A stretch of DNA of 64,000 nucleotides from Pseudodesulfovibrio sp. (GTDB taxonomy: Bacteria; Desulfobacterota; Desulfovibrionia; Desulfovibrionales; Desulfovibrionaceae). Both the position numbers and the translations under genes were made by a program. The notes beneath the pieces are model-generated. The model did no database searches. It had not been told where the DNA came from and worked only from the letters and a program-made list of their open reading frames with translations. Shown one piece after another: positions 16,346-24,910 of the stretch. The stretch lies in NCBI GenBank assembly GCA_016744135.1, contig JADGEX010000002.1:62001-126000 (forward strand), written 5' to 3'. The first letter of the stretch is position 1. Every line of letters begins with the position of its first letter.

Positions 16346-17041
16346 CTAGGCCAATCGTTTTAAAAGTCGGGCTACGCTGGTTGGATGCCATTTCCCACCA
16401 CGCGGTGTATTGATTCCACGGGCTGTTAATTCATTGGTGATGCCTCGAATTGATGTGATGCCGTTATTTCGAATGTCCTCGACAACATCCGATAAGTCTT
16501 CCGCTCTGTTCTGGGCATCCCGTTTGATTTGCTCAACCGCCTCAGCATTGCCATGATCTTTAATGTATATGGCTCCATGAGGGTTGCCGAGTTTTACGCC
16601 ACGTTCTTTCGCGGCTGCAAGGGCAGCTTTAGTGCGTTGAGAAATCATTTTCCGCTCTTGTTGGGCCATGACAGCCATGATTTGGATGGTCATTTCATTT
16701 GCCTCAGGCATATCGGCACAAATGAAGTTCACGCGGCTGTCTTGGAGTTCCAAAAGGAAACGGGCGTTTCTACTCAGGCGGTCAAGTTTTGCGATGATGA
16801 GCGTGGCTCCCGTCACTTTGCAGTGTTTGAGGGCTTTTCGTAGCTTGGGGCGATCATCACGTTTGCCGCTCTCGGCCTCTACGTACTCATCAAGAAGCTC
16901 GTTATCACCTCCATTGAGGTAAGACCTCACAGCGGTGCGTTGCGCTTCGATACCGAGGCCGCTACGAGCCTGCTTTCCTGTACTGACCCTGAGATAAGAA
17001 ATAAATCTACCCGTCACGGCCTTAATCCTTGTGTGTTGCAA
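16346..17041 (-). CDS. Serine recombinase (resolvase/invertase family)
   Basis: The protein has 231 residues. The catalytic domain (residues 10-150) has the nucleophilic Ser in YLRVSTGKQ, the conserved LDRLSRN motif and the helix region MAQQERKMISQRTKAAL. The C-terminal 45 residues (GITNELTARGINTPRGG then WHPTSVARLL) are the helix-turn-helix. The start is TTG at 17041 with AAGG 9 nt upstream; a GTG at 17017 is an alternative. It could resolve multimers or invert DNA within the island. No target site is identified. Confidence 0.9.
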   Translation of the reverse strand: MQHTRIKAVTGRFISYLRVSTGKQARSGLGIEAQRTAVRSYLNGGDNELLDEYVEAESGKRDDRPKLRKALKHCKVTGATLIIAKLDRLSRNARFLLELQDSRVNFICADMPEANEMTIQIMAVMAQQERKMISQRTKAALAAAKERGVKLGNPHGAIYIKDHGNAEAVEQIKRDAQNRAEDLSDVVEDIRNNGITSIRGITNELTARGINTPRGGKWHPTSVARLLKRLA

Positions 17042-17142
17042 ATAGTTAAACCTTGACTTAGCAATTTGTGTACACTAAGGAAGCATTAATGACAAGCCTC
17101 TATGTGCTGTCCAAAACGCAAGTGAAGGAGTTCGGTGCTGAC

Positions 17143-17676
17143 ATGTTAAAAGCGATTTTTACTCTGCTTGGTGTCCTGTTGCTTTGTTCGTCGGTTGGCG
17201 CAAGTCCGAAGATGTTTGAATTCAAGGGGAGGCCAATATCACCAAAGATCATCCAAGACTTTTTGCCATGGATTAGTGATAGCAAGCCTTCTATCTTGAG
17301 CACCGATTTAGATACTGCCGTTGGTTCCAATCGGTATTTTGATGGGGATGATGTATTGGGCAAGAGCGGAGAGATCGCTACTGAGGATGGCGATGGCAAC
17401 AGCTTCGCATACAGATGCTTGGGGACACTAGAAGGAGGCGTTGCGGTACTGAGGACTTATGAGGGAGGTTCGGGGTCAGGCGTGTTTCAGAGTTTGGTCT
17501 TTGTGAAGCAGGAAGAAGGCACCGTCTATTCGCAAGCAGGGGAGAAGTTGTTTCATACTATTTTAAGATGCCTCTGGGTCTATGAGCTTGGGGATAGAAG
17601 TCTGAAAGAAGTTAGAGTGTCGGGGAAGCAGATTCGGATTGGTGAATACGATTTTCCAGTTCCGTTTGCACAATAA
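17143..17676 (+). CDS. Small secreted protein of unknown function (island cargo)
   Basis: The start at 17143 gives 177 residues opening with a clear signal peptide (MLKAIFTLLGVLLLCSSVGA), with GAAGGAG 12 nt upstream; a longer frame begins at 17068 but would bury the signal. The mature part has a Gly/Ser-rich turn (TYEGGSGSG) and two cysteines (YRCLG and LRCLW). No domain is recognised. It is divergent from the serine recombinase gene and convergent with the STAND NTPase gene. It is plausibly a periplasmic cargo protein. Confidence 0.65.
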   Translation: MLKAIFTLLGVLLLCSSVGASPKMFEFKGRPISPKIIQDFLPWISDSKPSILSTDLDTAVGSNRYFDGDDVLGKSGEIATEDGDGNSFAYRCLGTLEGGVAVLRTYEGGSGSGVFQSLVFVKQEEGTVYSQAGEKLFHTILRCLWVYELGDRSLKEVRVSGKQIRIGEYDFPVPFAQ

Positions 17677-17735
17677 TAGATTTTTGGCATCGGCACTAGA
17701 AGTGCTATGTGTTAGCTTGTTGATGACAGTATATT

Positions 17736-17771
17736 AAGAAAGCCCTTGATTGACTCAAAGGGCTTTCTTTT
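17736..17771. terminator. Bidirectional terminator between convergent island genes
   Basis: The arms AAGAAAGCCCTT and AAGGGCTTTCTT are separated by a short loop, with T-rich sequence following on the plus strand and A-rich sequence before it. It serves the secreted-protein gene (+) and the STAND gene (-). Confidence 0.82.
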
Positions 17772-17786
17772 TCGACATTAGTGTTT

Positions 17787-20390
17787 CTAGTTGTTTTGGC
17801 TGCGATAGTAATCAATGTCCATTAAACGTCTGCTAAAAGCGCTTTGATCTGCATGGGGAAGATTGATCTTAGCATAAATGCAAATCTCTTCTCCCTTGTC
17901 GAAATCTTGCACACGGATGGACACTTCGACGAGCTGTCGCAGAGCTGAAATTACATTCATGCGGACTTCGGCTTCAATCTTAGTTACGTCTACATCCTGA
18001 ATAAATTGGTAGTATGCATTGCCTTCAGAAAGGATATCAAAGAATCTTGTCTTTTGAACGGCGCAAGCAGCCTTGAATTGGTCGTGGCTAATTTCATCAA
18101 GTCTTCTTTGGGTTTTGGACTGTTTTCGTTCATCTATCCAGAATAATGATTTGTAAAGTATCAGAAGTGAGAAGACGTCCACGCATATGAGGTCGTCAGT
18201 ACTCAGTTGAGCTTGTGAGTCAGAGAAGTGATCCTCAATCAGTCTAATTGCTTTTGACTTGTGCTCTTTGCCGCCAGCAGACCAACACAAGCTTGCAAAC
18301 AGTTTGATGAATCGATTGTCCAGTCTAAACGTGTCATAGTAAGAGTCGCATAGTTCTATTGCTTCCAGTCTCTTGCCTCGGTCGTTGGCATAGTAGTTGA
18401 CTGCATTGAGGATTGCTTTAAAGCGTATGCTGGAAGGTGCGGTTTCGCGGTTTAGGACATAACTATATTGCTCTATGACACTGTCTTCAGTTTCAGTGTA
18501 TCGAGAGGAGTCCGCACTTCTTAGTAAAGCCTCATCGATCTCGAATGAGTTGTCAGAACCCACCCTTCCAATGTTTCTTAAAACTGTTTTCCGGAAAGTT
18601 TTTGCTAGGTCGTCAAAGGACGACTTCATTATTTGGAAAATCTCTTTCGAGTATACTTTGAAGAACTTTCCGTCGATTTCAACAATTCTGAGCTTCTCCA
18701 AATCAGCTAAGGCTGTTTGAAATTTCTCCCCGTCTTTGTCCATATCAACAACATAGGCGAGTTTCGCAACCAAGTTGGAAAGTTCCTCTTCAGCAACTAA
18801 TTGGCTAATTGCCCCAAAGATTTTTCGAGAGTTTAAAGAGAGATAGTCAAATATTCTGCCATATAGGAAGTCGATTGCTGCTTCAGAGTTTTTAAGGTCT
18901 TTATCAACTATTCTGTCGATGTTTCCATTTTGCATCCACAGATATGCAAATTGAAATATGAAGATTGGCCTTCCACTTGTGATACAGTGAATAGGCTTAC
19001 TAAGCTTTTTGTCGGAAATGGTTTCAACATATGGTTTAATGTTCTTGATTTTGCCCTCATTCGTGAGGACTTCGTACAGAAATTCTAGGGTCTTTTTTTG
19101 ATCTAATTCGTTGGTGCGTATCTCTTCACCAATTACAGTGTTTGATCGAGTTGTTATTATAATTTTGTGCCGATCAATATCTAGTTTTCTGGTAAATCCC
19201 TCAATTAAAGCCCTCTCGTCAGGTGGGAAGGTTTCGAAGTCATCAATAATTATGAGAGTTTTTCCCTCGTAGTTTATGATTTTATTCTGGTCTGCAGAGA
19301 CTTCCTCGTGGATTACAGAATTGGTTTCCTCGATAATGTCATTAAATGTTCTTGCTGAAGGCTCATTGTCTACTACTTCACCACTATAATAGTTGTAGTA
19401 TCTGTCCTTCGCACTGTAAAAAACAATGTAGTCAAAGTACTTTTTGTTGACCGATAGGTCCTCACAGATACTTTGCACTGAGGCTGTTTTTCCAACTCCT
19501 CCGTGCCCCCATATGGTGGCACTCGCAGATGCTCTATTCTTTGTTAGGAATTTTTTGATTTGCTTCTTAACACCAGTGTCGATGTATTTTTTATAATTGT
19601 TATTGAAGTCATTGATGATGGTTGAATTCTCAGTTCGCTTTCTCCTGCCATCTGACTCGATTGTAATGTTGGTTAACTCAGGCCAAGTGGCGTAACACTC
19701 GCCAGTCTTTACCAATTGGTTGTATTGTATTTTGCCGATCAGCTTCTCTTTAATGCTCCTATACATATAGACACTGTCTTCGTCACAGATGTGTATAAAA
19801 GGAGAAAGCCTGTGAAGTGGGCCGTCATTTAGCCGCAGATATAAGTTGTTGGCTTTCCCATCGGTAGCATGAGAAGGGCAACTGTAATATTCATATCCGT
19901 TTCCATCATAGTTATATATTGTCCCTTGGAGTATCCCATCCTCTTCTTTCTCAATGAAAATCATATCGTATTTGCTCTTCAGCGCATCACTGCTTGCGTT
20001 GATGTCGTCTATGATCTCATTGTATTTATCAACAACAGTAGTAGTCGCATCCTCATATGTGAATCCATGTCCAAGTATGTTGTTTCTAAAGCTAGGGTAT
20101 TCATTGATTCTTTTCGAGATTTTTCTTTTCCCAAAGAACTCTTTATCAAGGTCAAGCATTCTAGAAATTTCAACGATTATACCAATTGAAGGAGTGGGTA
20201 TTTCTCGAAGGATGATTTCTTTGTCGTCTGGGTCGAGTTTGTCAAAATTCTTATCCCACAGATATGCCATTATGAAGATTAGCATATATTCTATTTTGGA
20301 CCTGAGATAGGTGCAAAGGATGTCTTGCTTGTGGGTCTGCTTGGCGAAGAAATTTATCTTTTGGTCGAGCTTGGAGAGGATGTAGTCCAT
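17787..20390 (-). CDS. STAND-type NTPase with HEPN-like N-terminal region (candidate defence protein)
   Basis: The protein has 867 residues and no signal peptide. The N-terminal region (1-135) is helical and contains FRNNILGHGF, an Rx5H motif (Arg102, His108) like that of HEPN ribonucleases. Residues 150-240 are a small beta-rich segment. An NB-ARC/STAND-like NTPase occupies about 270-560: Walker A GHGGVGKT (295-302), Walker B LIIIDDFE (379-386) and the sensor TTRS (413-416). The C-terminal 300 residues are helical, probably repeat-like (VNYYANDRGKRLEAIELCDSY), as in STAND sensors. STAND NTPases with nuclease effectors act in antiphage defence (Avs and related systems). Its place on a tRNA-integrated island and visibly A/T-rich composition fit that. 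HEPN assignment and defence role are inference. Confidence 0.8.
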   Translation of the reverse strand: MDYILSKLDQKINFFAKQTHKQDILCTYLRSKIEYMLIFIMAYLWDKNFDKLDPDDKEIILREIPTPSIGIIVEISRMLDLDKEFFGKRKISKRINEYPSFRNNILGHGFTYEDATTTVVDKYNEIIDDINASSDALKSKYDMIFIEKEEDGILQGTIYNYDGNGYEYYSCPSHATDGKANNLYLRLNDGPLHRLSPFIHICDEDSVYMYRSIKEKLIGKIQYNQLVKTGECYATWPELTNITIESDGRRKRTENSTIINDFNNNYKKYIDTGVKKQIKKFLTKNRASASATIWGHGGVGKTASVQSICEDLSVNKKYFDYIVFYSAKDRYYNYYSGEVVDNEPSARTFNDIIEETNSVIHEEVSADQNKIINYEGKTLIIIDDFETFPPDERALIEGFTRKLDIDRHKIIITTRSNTVIGEEIRTNELDQKKTLEFLYEVLTNEGKIKNIKPYVETISDKKLSKPIHCITSGRPIFIFQFAYLWMQNGNIDRIVDKDLKNSEAAIDFLYGRIFDYLSLNSRKIFGAISQLVAEEELSNLVAKLAYVVDMDKDGEKFQTALADLEKLRIVEIDGKFFKVYSKEIFQIMKSSFDDLAKTFRKTVLRNIGRVGSDNSFEIDEALLRSADSSRYTETEDSVIEQYSYVLNRETAPSSIRFKAILNAVNYYANDRGKRLEAIELCDSYYDTFRLDNRFIKLFASLCWSAGGKEHKSKAIRLIEDHFSDSQAQLSTDDLICVDVFSLLILYKSLFWIDERKQSKTQRRLDEISHDQFKAACAVQKTRFFDILSEGNAYYQFIQDVDVTKIEAEVRMNVISALRQLVEVSIRVQDFDKGEEICIYAKINLPHADQSAFSRRLMDIDYYRSQNN

Positions 20391-20748
20391 TTGTGATTCC
20401 TGGGAAGTGTTATGATTACCAAGTGTTGTTGGTGTTTATGAGCCTGTATGAAAGTATGTTCATTGGTTTGGTGTATACACCTAGTTTATAGTGTTTGCCA
20501 ATATTGAATGTGCAAAGTGGGACATTGTATGAAACCTCCGTATGTGGGGTGATGTAAGTCTCGATAAAGCTCGATATCGTGACAGAGGGAGGTCAGGATT
20601 TGACTTCAAGATAAAAATCAGACGACTTTGAATCTGGTTTAAAAGGGACGTAAATCGGGACGTAAATTTACCCGCAAACAGGCTTTTTGAAACTCCATAA
20701 ACCACGGTGGAATGCGGGTTAATGCGGGGAGTGCGCACGCTGCAATAT
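20391..20748. other. Region between the STAND gene and attR; holds promoter and arm sites
   Basis: No gene supported. A 12-bp palindrome GGTGTATACACC (20470-20481) lies upstream of the STAND gene and could be part of its control region. Two direct GGGACGTAAA copies sit at 20645-20654 and 20657-20666. The repeated AATGCGGG near 20711-20728 is of unknown meaning. Confidence 0.5.
20645..20666 (+). repeat. Paired GGGACGTAAA repeats (probable integrase arm sites, right)
   Basis: Two direct copies with 12-bp spacing lie about 85 bp inside attR and have the same orientation as the left pair at 14161-14181. Their presence at both ends supports integrase arm binding. Confidence 0.65.
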
Positions 20749-20799
20749 CCTGTCACGCCGGAGGCCGCGAGTTCGAGTCTCGTCGGCTCCGCCACTAAA
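20749..20799 (+). repeat. attR: 51-bp copy of the tRNA-Asp 3' end
   Basis: Identical to 14048-14098. It lacks the 5' half of the tRNA and so is not a functional gene. It marks the far boundary of the island. Confidence 0.92.
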
Positions 20800-20804
20800 A
20801 GATC

Positions 20805-20840
20805 AAGCCCTTACATTAAGTTGTAAGGGCTTTTTCTTTT
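20805..20840 (+). terminator. Displaced chromosomal tRNA-Asp terminator
   Basis: The stem AAGCCCTTACA / TGTAAGGGCTT is followed by TTTCTTTT. It lies directly beyond attR, so it was probably the terminator of tRNA-Asp before the island inserted. Confidence 0.82.
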
Positions 20841-21089
20841 GGTTAGTCGTTGTCAATGTTTTGTTGATTGCAAATCTAGCATATCGTTTGTGCCATTTCG
20901 AAGTTTATTCGATCATGTAAGTCGATACGACCTAGGAAAACGGGCTTTTGAGTTGAGGAGTTTACGGCCGATTTGTTGAAGACTGCCCATGGAACAGCCT
21001 TCGACGAACCGTTGATAAATTTCATGCATAGGCAGGCTCTGAAAGAGGCCCTTTATATGTAACGGGTCGTGTCGATTGACGACTCATTT
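20841..21089. other. Non-coding stretch with a possible short coding fragment
   Basis: No gene is supported. On the minus strand an open frame of 38 codons (20913-21029, MHEIYQRFVEGCSMGS...) continues upstream without a start to about 21071. It looks more protein-like than random but lacks a ribosome-binding site, so it may be the tail of a lost gene. Confidence 0.35.
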
Positions 21090-23438
21090 TTAAAACTCAT
21101 ATCGTGCGATGGCGGATATGCCGTGGGAGCGGCTGTGTTGGCTGGCTTCTCCGGTATACGCTAGGCTAAATGTCGTGTTGTCTTTGCGTACCGATGCCCC
21201 TAAGCCGAGGCTGAGATGATCATCGTCATTTTCTTGTGTGATTTGAGCTGAGGTTGCGCCGAGGGTTTGGCGTACGGTGATGTCGTTACCGTTCAGATCG
21301 TGGGTCCAATTCAGTTGCGCATAAGGAGTGAAGGTGGCGGATTCTGTCTCGATGTTGCCGCTCAGACGTATGCCAACGACGCTTTCTATGAAGAGAGCAT
21401 CAAGACTGTCATAGGATACTGCATTGACGGCATCAGTTTCTGAAAAACTGCCTCGATTGAAATAACTGGTGTTGAGGCCCAGTTCCGGGGCGAGTGTCCA
21501 AGCCTCAGTTTCTATCCATCTATATGAAGCCAACAGTTGATTGCTGACAAGCTGACTGTTGTAATCTGCTTTGGCTGTTTGCCCTAGTCCTGCGTTTCGT
21601 TCGGAATCATGCTGAGCGTATGAGAAGCTCAAGGTGTCGGTGAAAGACCAATCGTTCAAGCGGTATCCACCATATGCGCCGAGTACATAGAGGCTCTGAT
21701 CCTCTGTGTCGTTTTCTGCAAAAGTGTTTCCTTTGAAGTCGATGCCGGTTGCGGCATAACCTGCAAATGCCCCTAACAGTAGGTTGTCGTTGACAAAAGT
21801 GTCTGCACCGATTTCCAGCCCGGCCATCTTGGCATCGTAACCTAGTGCGGAGCCAAAGGCATCACGCTCGCTGATACTGAACATGGGCTTTGCATATACA
21901 CCATAGCGTTTGCCTGTGGAGGGCTTGGAGATCAAATCTGTAAGCGGTCCATTTGAGGCTACCATGATATTTTTATCTTCTTTTTCGTTTTCGGCCAGAA
22001 GAGTTTGGCTACGAGCTGTGGGGATTTGGATGAAAGCCAAATTGGAAGCCAGGGTCGAGGTCATGCTCAACGCGGTGTTGTCCCATTGAGGTGTGTATGG
22101 TGTTGAGAGTTTCACATCGGTTCCATCAATGCGAGTACTGAGCGAAAAATTGGGGTTCACGCTGACAACGGAGTCGAAGTTTCCGGCGACGGAACCTGCT
22201 GCAATGATAGTTTGATCTCCAACCATATTTTTGCCATCAGCATCAACGACCAACTTACCTGCCACGGTGGCAAGTCCTATTACTGTTACAGGGGCCGTTC
22301 CATCGCCGTTAAGATTGACAGCTAACGTACTGCCTGAGGCTTGAGTATAGGTATTACCACTGAGATGCACCCCAGAATTCAGAGTCAATGTGCCATCGTC
22401 GAGAGAAAAGGCTTGTGCAGCGACATCTCGAGTTAATGCCCATGTTCCAGCTTCGGCTTTATGGAATTCGGCCCAGTTCCCGGTTATATCAAAGTTTACA
22501 GTTCCGCTGCCAACCAGATACAATGCATTGGTTCCATCCGCGTCATGAACACTTCCAGCCAGTATATTGGTCCCGGTCTTCAGATAGACTTGAGAATTCG
22601 TCTGAGCGGATATGGCTCTCTTTCCTGCGTCATATGCTGCGATGGTACCAGTATTGGTTAGAGTTGCAGAAGCGCTTATAAGAACAGCATGGTTAGTATT
22701 AATTACGGTTCCGCTGTTATTCATAATAGACCCCGCTCCCACAAAAGCCCCAAAACCCGAAGCAGTTATGGTCCCGTAGTTCGTTAAGGTAGAGTCAATC
22801 CCACTCAAAGCATACGCACTTTCTCCCTGAGTGGTGATGGTGCCCCAATTGGTCAGTGTGGAAGATGATTCTCCATGCATACCACGAATATCATCCAATC
22901 TTGTATAAATAGAACCCCTATTCTCGAGAGTGCTAGCTTCTGCCCACATGCCAGCTCCTTGTTCATTGTTGTAAATCGTCCCATAATTAATTGCGGTAGA
23001 AGCTGCTTCTGCGTACATGCAGCGATTTCGTAAGGCACCCGCCATGGTGATAGTTCCGTAATTGTATCCAGTTGACGCCACCTTCATGTGCATCCCATCT
23101 GCTTCCTCACCATAAATATTAATGCTGCCTCTATTGGTGAGTACGGAATTCGTATGGAGCGCGGCCATACCAATTTGCAAAACACCTTTCGACTTAATAT
23201 AGCCCTCAGCTGTATTGACTAAATCTTGCCCTACCCCATCAGTATACATGGCCCCCGGTACCGTAACGGCCCTCAGTATGATATTTCCAGAGTTGATCCA
23301 ATTGCCGACGAGTGGAGTTACCGTAGTGCCCGTGTGTTCAGCGGCTCTTGCTGGTGATGGGATCAGATAGAGAGTGCACAGAATCACTGCTGCAAAACAC
23401 AAGAATGCAAGTGAACGATGGGGTTTCAGACATTTCAT
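21090..23438 (-). CDS. Autotransporter (type V secreted outer-membrane protein)
   Basis: The start at 23438 has a GAGGAG site and gives 782 residues; an upstream in-frame ATG is less likely. A signal peptide (ending ARAAEHTG) is followed by a passenger of about residues 45-480 with beta-helix-type repeats of the LTNYGTIT kind. The C-terminal 270 residues form an autotransporter beta-barrel (from KRYGVYAKPMFSISERD) ending in the outer-membrane signature IARYEF. The passenger is exported through the barrel and displayed or released. No protease or lipase active site is seen, so adhesion is the likeliest role. It lies between the island and a decayed tRNA fragment. Confidence 0.88.
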   Translation of the reverse strand: MKCLKPHRSLAFLCFAAVILCTLYLIPSPARAAEHTGTTVTPLVGNWINSGNIILRAVTVPGAMYTDGVGQDLVNTAEGYIKSKGVLQIGMAALHTNSVLTNRGSINIYGEEADGMHMKVASTGYNYGTITMAGALRNRCMYAEAASTAINYGTIYNNEQGAGMWAEASTLENRGSIYTRLDDIRGMHGESSSTLTNWGTITTQGESAYALSGIDSTLTNYGTITASGFGAFVGAGSIMNNSGTVINTNHAVLISASATLTNTGTIAAYDAGKRAISAQTNSQVYLKTGTNILAGSVHDADGTNALYLVGSGTVNFDITGNWAEFHKAEAGTWALTRDVAAQAFSLDDGTLTLNSGVHLSGNTYTQASGSTLAVNLNGDGTAPVTVIGLATVAGKLVVDADGKNMVGDQTIIAAGSVAGNFDSVVSVNPNFSLSTRIDGTDVKLSTPYTPQWDNTALSMTSTLASNLAFIQIPTARSQTLLAENEKEDKNIMVASNGPLTDLISKPSTGKRYGVYAKPMFSISERDAFGSALGYDAKMAGLEIGADTFVNDNLLLGAFAGYAATGIDFKGNTFAENDTEDQSLYVLGAYGGYRLNDWSFTDTLSFSYAQHDSERNAGLGQTAKADYNSQLVSNQLLASYRWIETEAWTLAPELGLNTSYFNRGSFSETDAVNAVSYDSLDALFIESVVGIRLSGNIETESATFTPYAQLNWTHDLNGNDITVRQTLGATSAQITQENDDDHLSLGLGASVRKDNTTFSLAYTGEASQHSRSHGISAIARYEF

Positions 23439-23817
23439 GGAAAACTCCTCTCGAGGGTAAAGTAGCGGGGGCGGCTGCAATGCAACAGGTCTAGATTTAC
23501 GGTCATAGATGGTCTGATTGTTTATTAAAAACTCAAACCATTGTTTCGTTATCCTATTTCGAGGAATGTGTGTGGCTTTGCAAAAAAAGAGAGTTAATTG
23601 TGTTTTTGTGCACCAGAAAACACAGTTTTATATCAAGTATGTATAGAATTATTAAGAAATGCAGAGAGGCAGGAGCTACCAAGAGGCCTGCGAGTGGTTT
23701 ACTTGGAAGAGAATTTCAATTAAATAGTTCAAAATTTCATCGTTGTAGACGGATTATTTGTGTCGTTTGACTGTTGTTTATAAGAAGAAAAGACCGTTGT
23801 CGCAGGGCCTAGTATTT
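23439..23817. other. Upstream region of the autotransporter and the next gene
   Basis: A/T-rich 379-bp stretch without a supported gene. It must hold the divergent promoters of the autotransporter (-) and of the unknown gene at 23818 (+). No operator is recognised. Confidence 0.5.
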
Positions 23818-24729
23818 ATGAAAGAAAATTTACGTTTTGGTAGGCCTCCAGTCAATCGTAATACTGTAGCTGGTGACCATTTACGATTTGCCTTGAAGAC
23901 ACTTGGCAAAAAATGGCGCAGAGATATTGAAGACAGTAACCATGTGCTTAATTGGGATAACTGGGTTACCAATGATTTGCCGCGAAGTGCAACGACCATA
24001 GACAAGGATATGCATTTAGGCGTCCCGGAGGCCCGCCTTTCTGCGTATGCTCATTGTTTGAGGATATCGCCCGAAGCCTTTGTTTCGCCTCTTACGGATA
24101 TGGTCAAGGTGTTGGCTGACTCCGTATCCGAATCTAACGCTCAAATTCCTTCGGTGGTCATGGGATACAAGGATTTTTTCCCTAAACGGTACGTGGAGCA
24201 CAACAGAGATTCATACATGCAGGAGCTTTTTTCGCTCATGCAGGGAGTTTATCGGATGTCCTACGTATTGCAGGGCATAGAAATACTTCATCGATGTACG
24301 GTGTGGGCATATGGCGTTGAGTCGTTCCGTTTATTGATGCGTGGCAGGTTCAACATGTTCGGGAACGAAAATGAGTTTGATGCCAATATCTTTCGTTGGC
24401 ATAACAACCTGCACGTCCACTATCTGTGTCAAAATGGCATGGAGTTGGGGTATACTATGACAGTGGACCCTCTTCGCCACAATCTGGTAAGGCAGCGCAC
24501 CCCTTTCTGGCTTAAAGGACAGGGTCTTACAGATCGCGGTCTGGCTGATAATGTCCCTATTACGTTTACCTATCGTATGGAAAAGCTTTCGCTGCCAGCG
24601 GACATGCAGTACGAAGAGCTCTGGGAACAAGAATGCGGCGAAGTCATCAATCGACCTTTTATCGCCCCCGGAGAACCCGAATACGAGTCCTTATACACAG
24701 AAGTCTTGGCTCCAGAGGAGATGGTGTAG
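23818..24729 (+). CDS. Unrecognised protein, possibly DNA-binding
   Basis: The start at 23818 (MKENLRFGRPPVNRNT) gives 303 residues; the ribosome-binding site is weak, and a longer frame starts at 23758. Residues 20-90 are helical with a possible helix-turn-helix (SATTIDKDMHLGVPEARLSA), and the basic N-terminus would suit DNA contact. The rest (residues 120-303) has several aromatic and His-rich segments, and no known domain is recognised. No signal peptide. It stands divergent from the autotransporter and could regulate it. That idea rests on position only. Confidence 0.6.
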   Translation: MKENLRFGRPPVNRNTVAGDHLRFALKTLGKKWRRDIEDSNHVLNWDNWVTNDLPRSATTIDKDMHLGVPEARLSAYAHCLRISPEAFVSPLTDMVKVLADSVSESNAQIPSVVMGYKDFFPKRYVEHNRDSYMQELFSLMQGVYRMSYVLQGIEILHRCTVWAYGVESFRLLMRGRFNMFGNENEFDANIFRWHNNLHVHYLCQNGMELGYTMTVDPLRHNLVRQRTPFWLKGQGLTDRGLADNVPITFTYRMEKLSLPADMQYEELWEQECGEVINRPFIAPGEPEYESLYTEVLAPEEMV

Positions 24730-24814
24730 TTCAAAAGAGTTGATCAAATAGAGGGTTGAGGGCTTTCAATGCTTTTATAGTTTTTGAGCCTGCGAGCTTT
24801 GAACCTTATAAAAT

Positions 24815-24880
24815 TTGAGTCTCTGCGGCTCCGCCACGAATAAAGAAGTCTTTACATTAAAGCGTAAGAGCTTGTTTTTT
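24815..24880 (+). repeat. Decayed third copy of the tRNA-Asp 3' end and its terminator
   Basis: The segment 24815-24837 (ending CTGCGGCTCCGCCAC) matches the tRNA-Asp T-arm and acceptor with a few changes. The next bases (TTTACATTAA...GTAAGAGCTTG then T-run) match the terminator at 20805-20840. This looks like an old attachment-site scar. Confidence 0.65.
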
Positions 24881-24910
24881 TATATCTCATTATGTTGAAT
24901 AATGGGGCTA

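Noticed and set aside
20481-20795. 104-residue open frame over attR on the minus strand
   Set aside because: It is antisense to the repeated tRNA-Asp end, a common source of false proteins, and has no ribosome-binding site.
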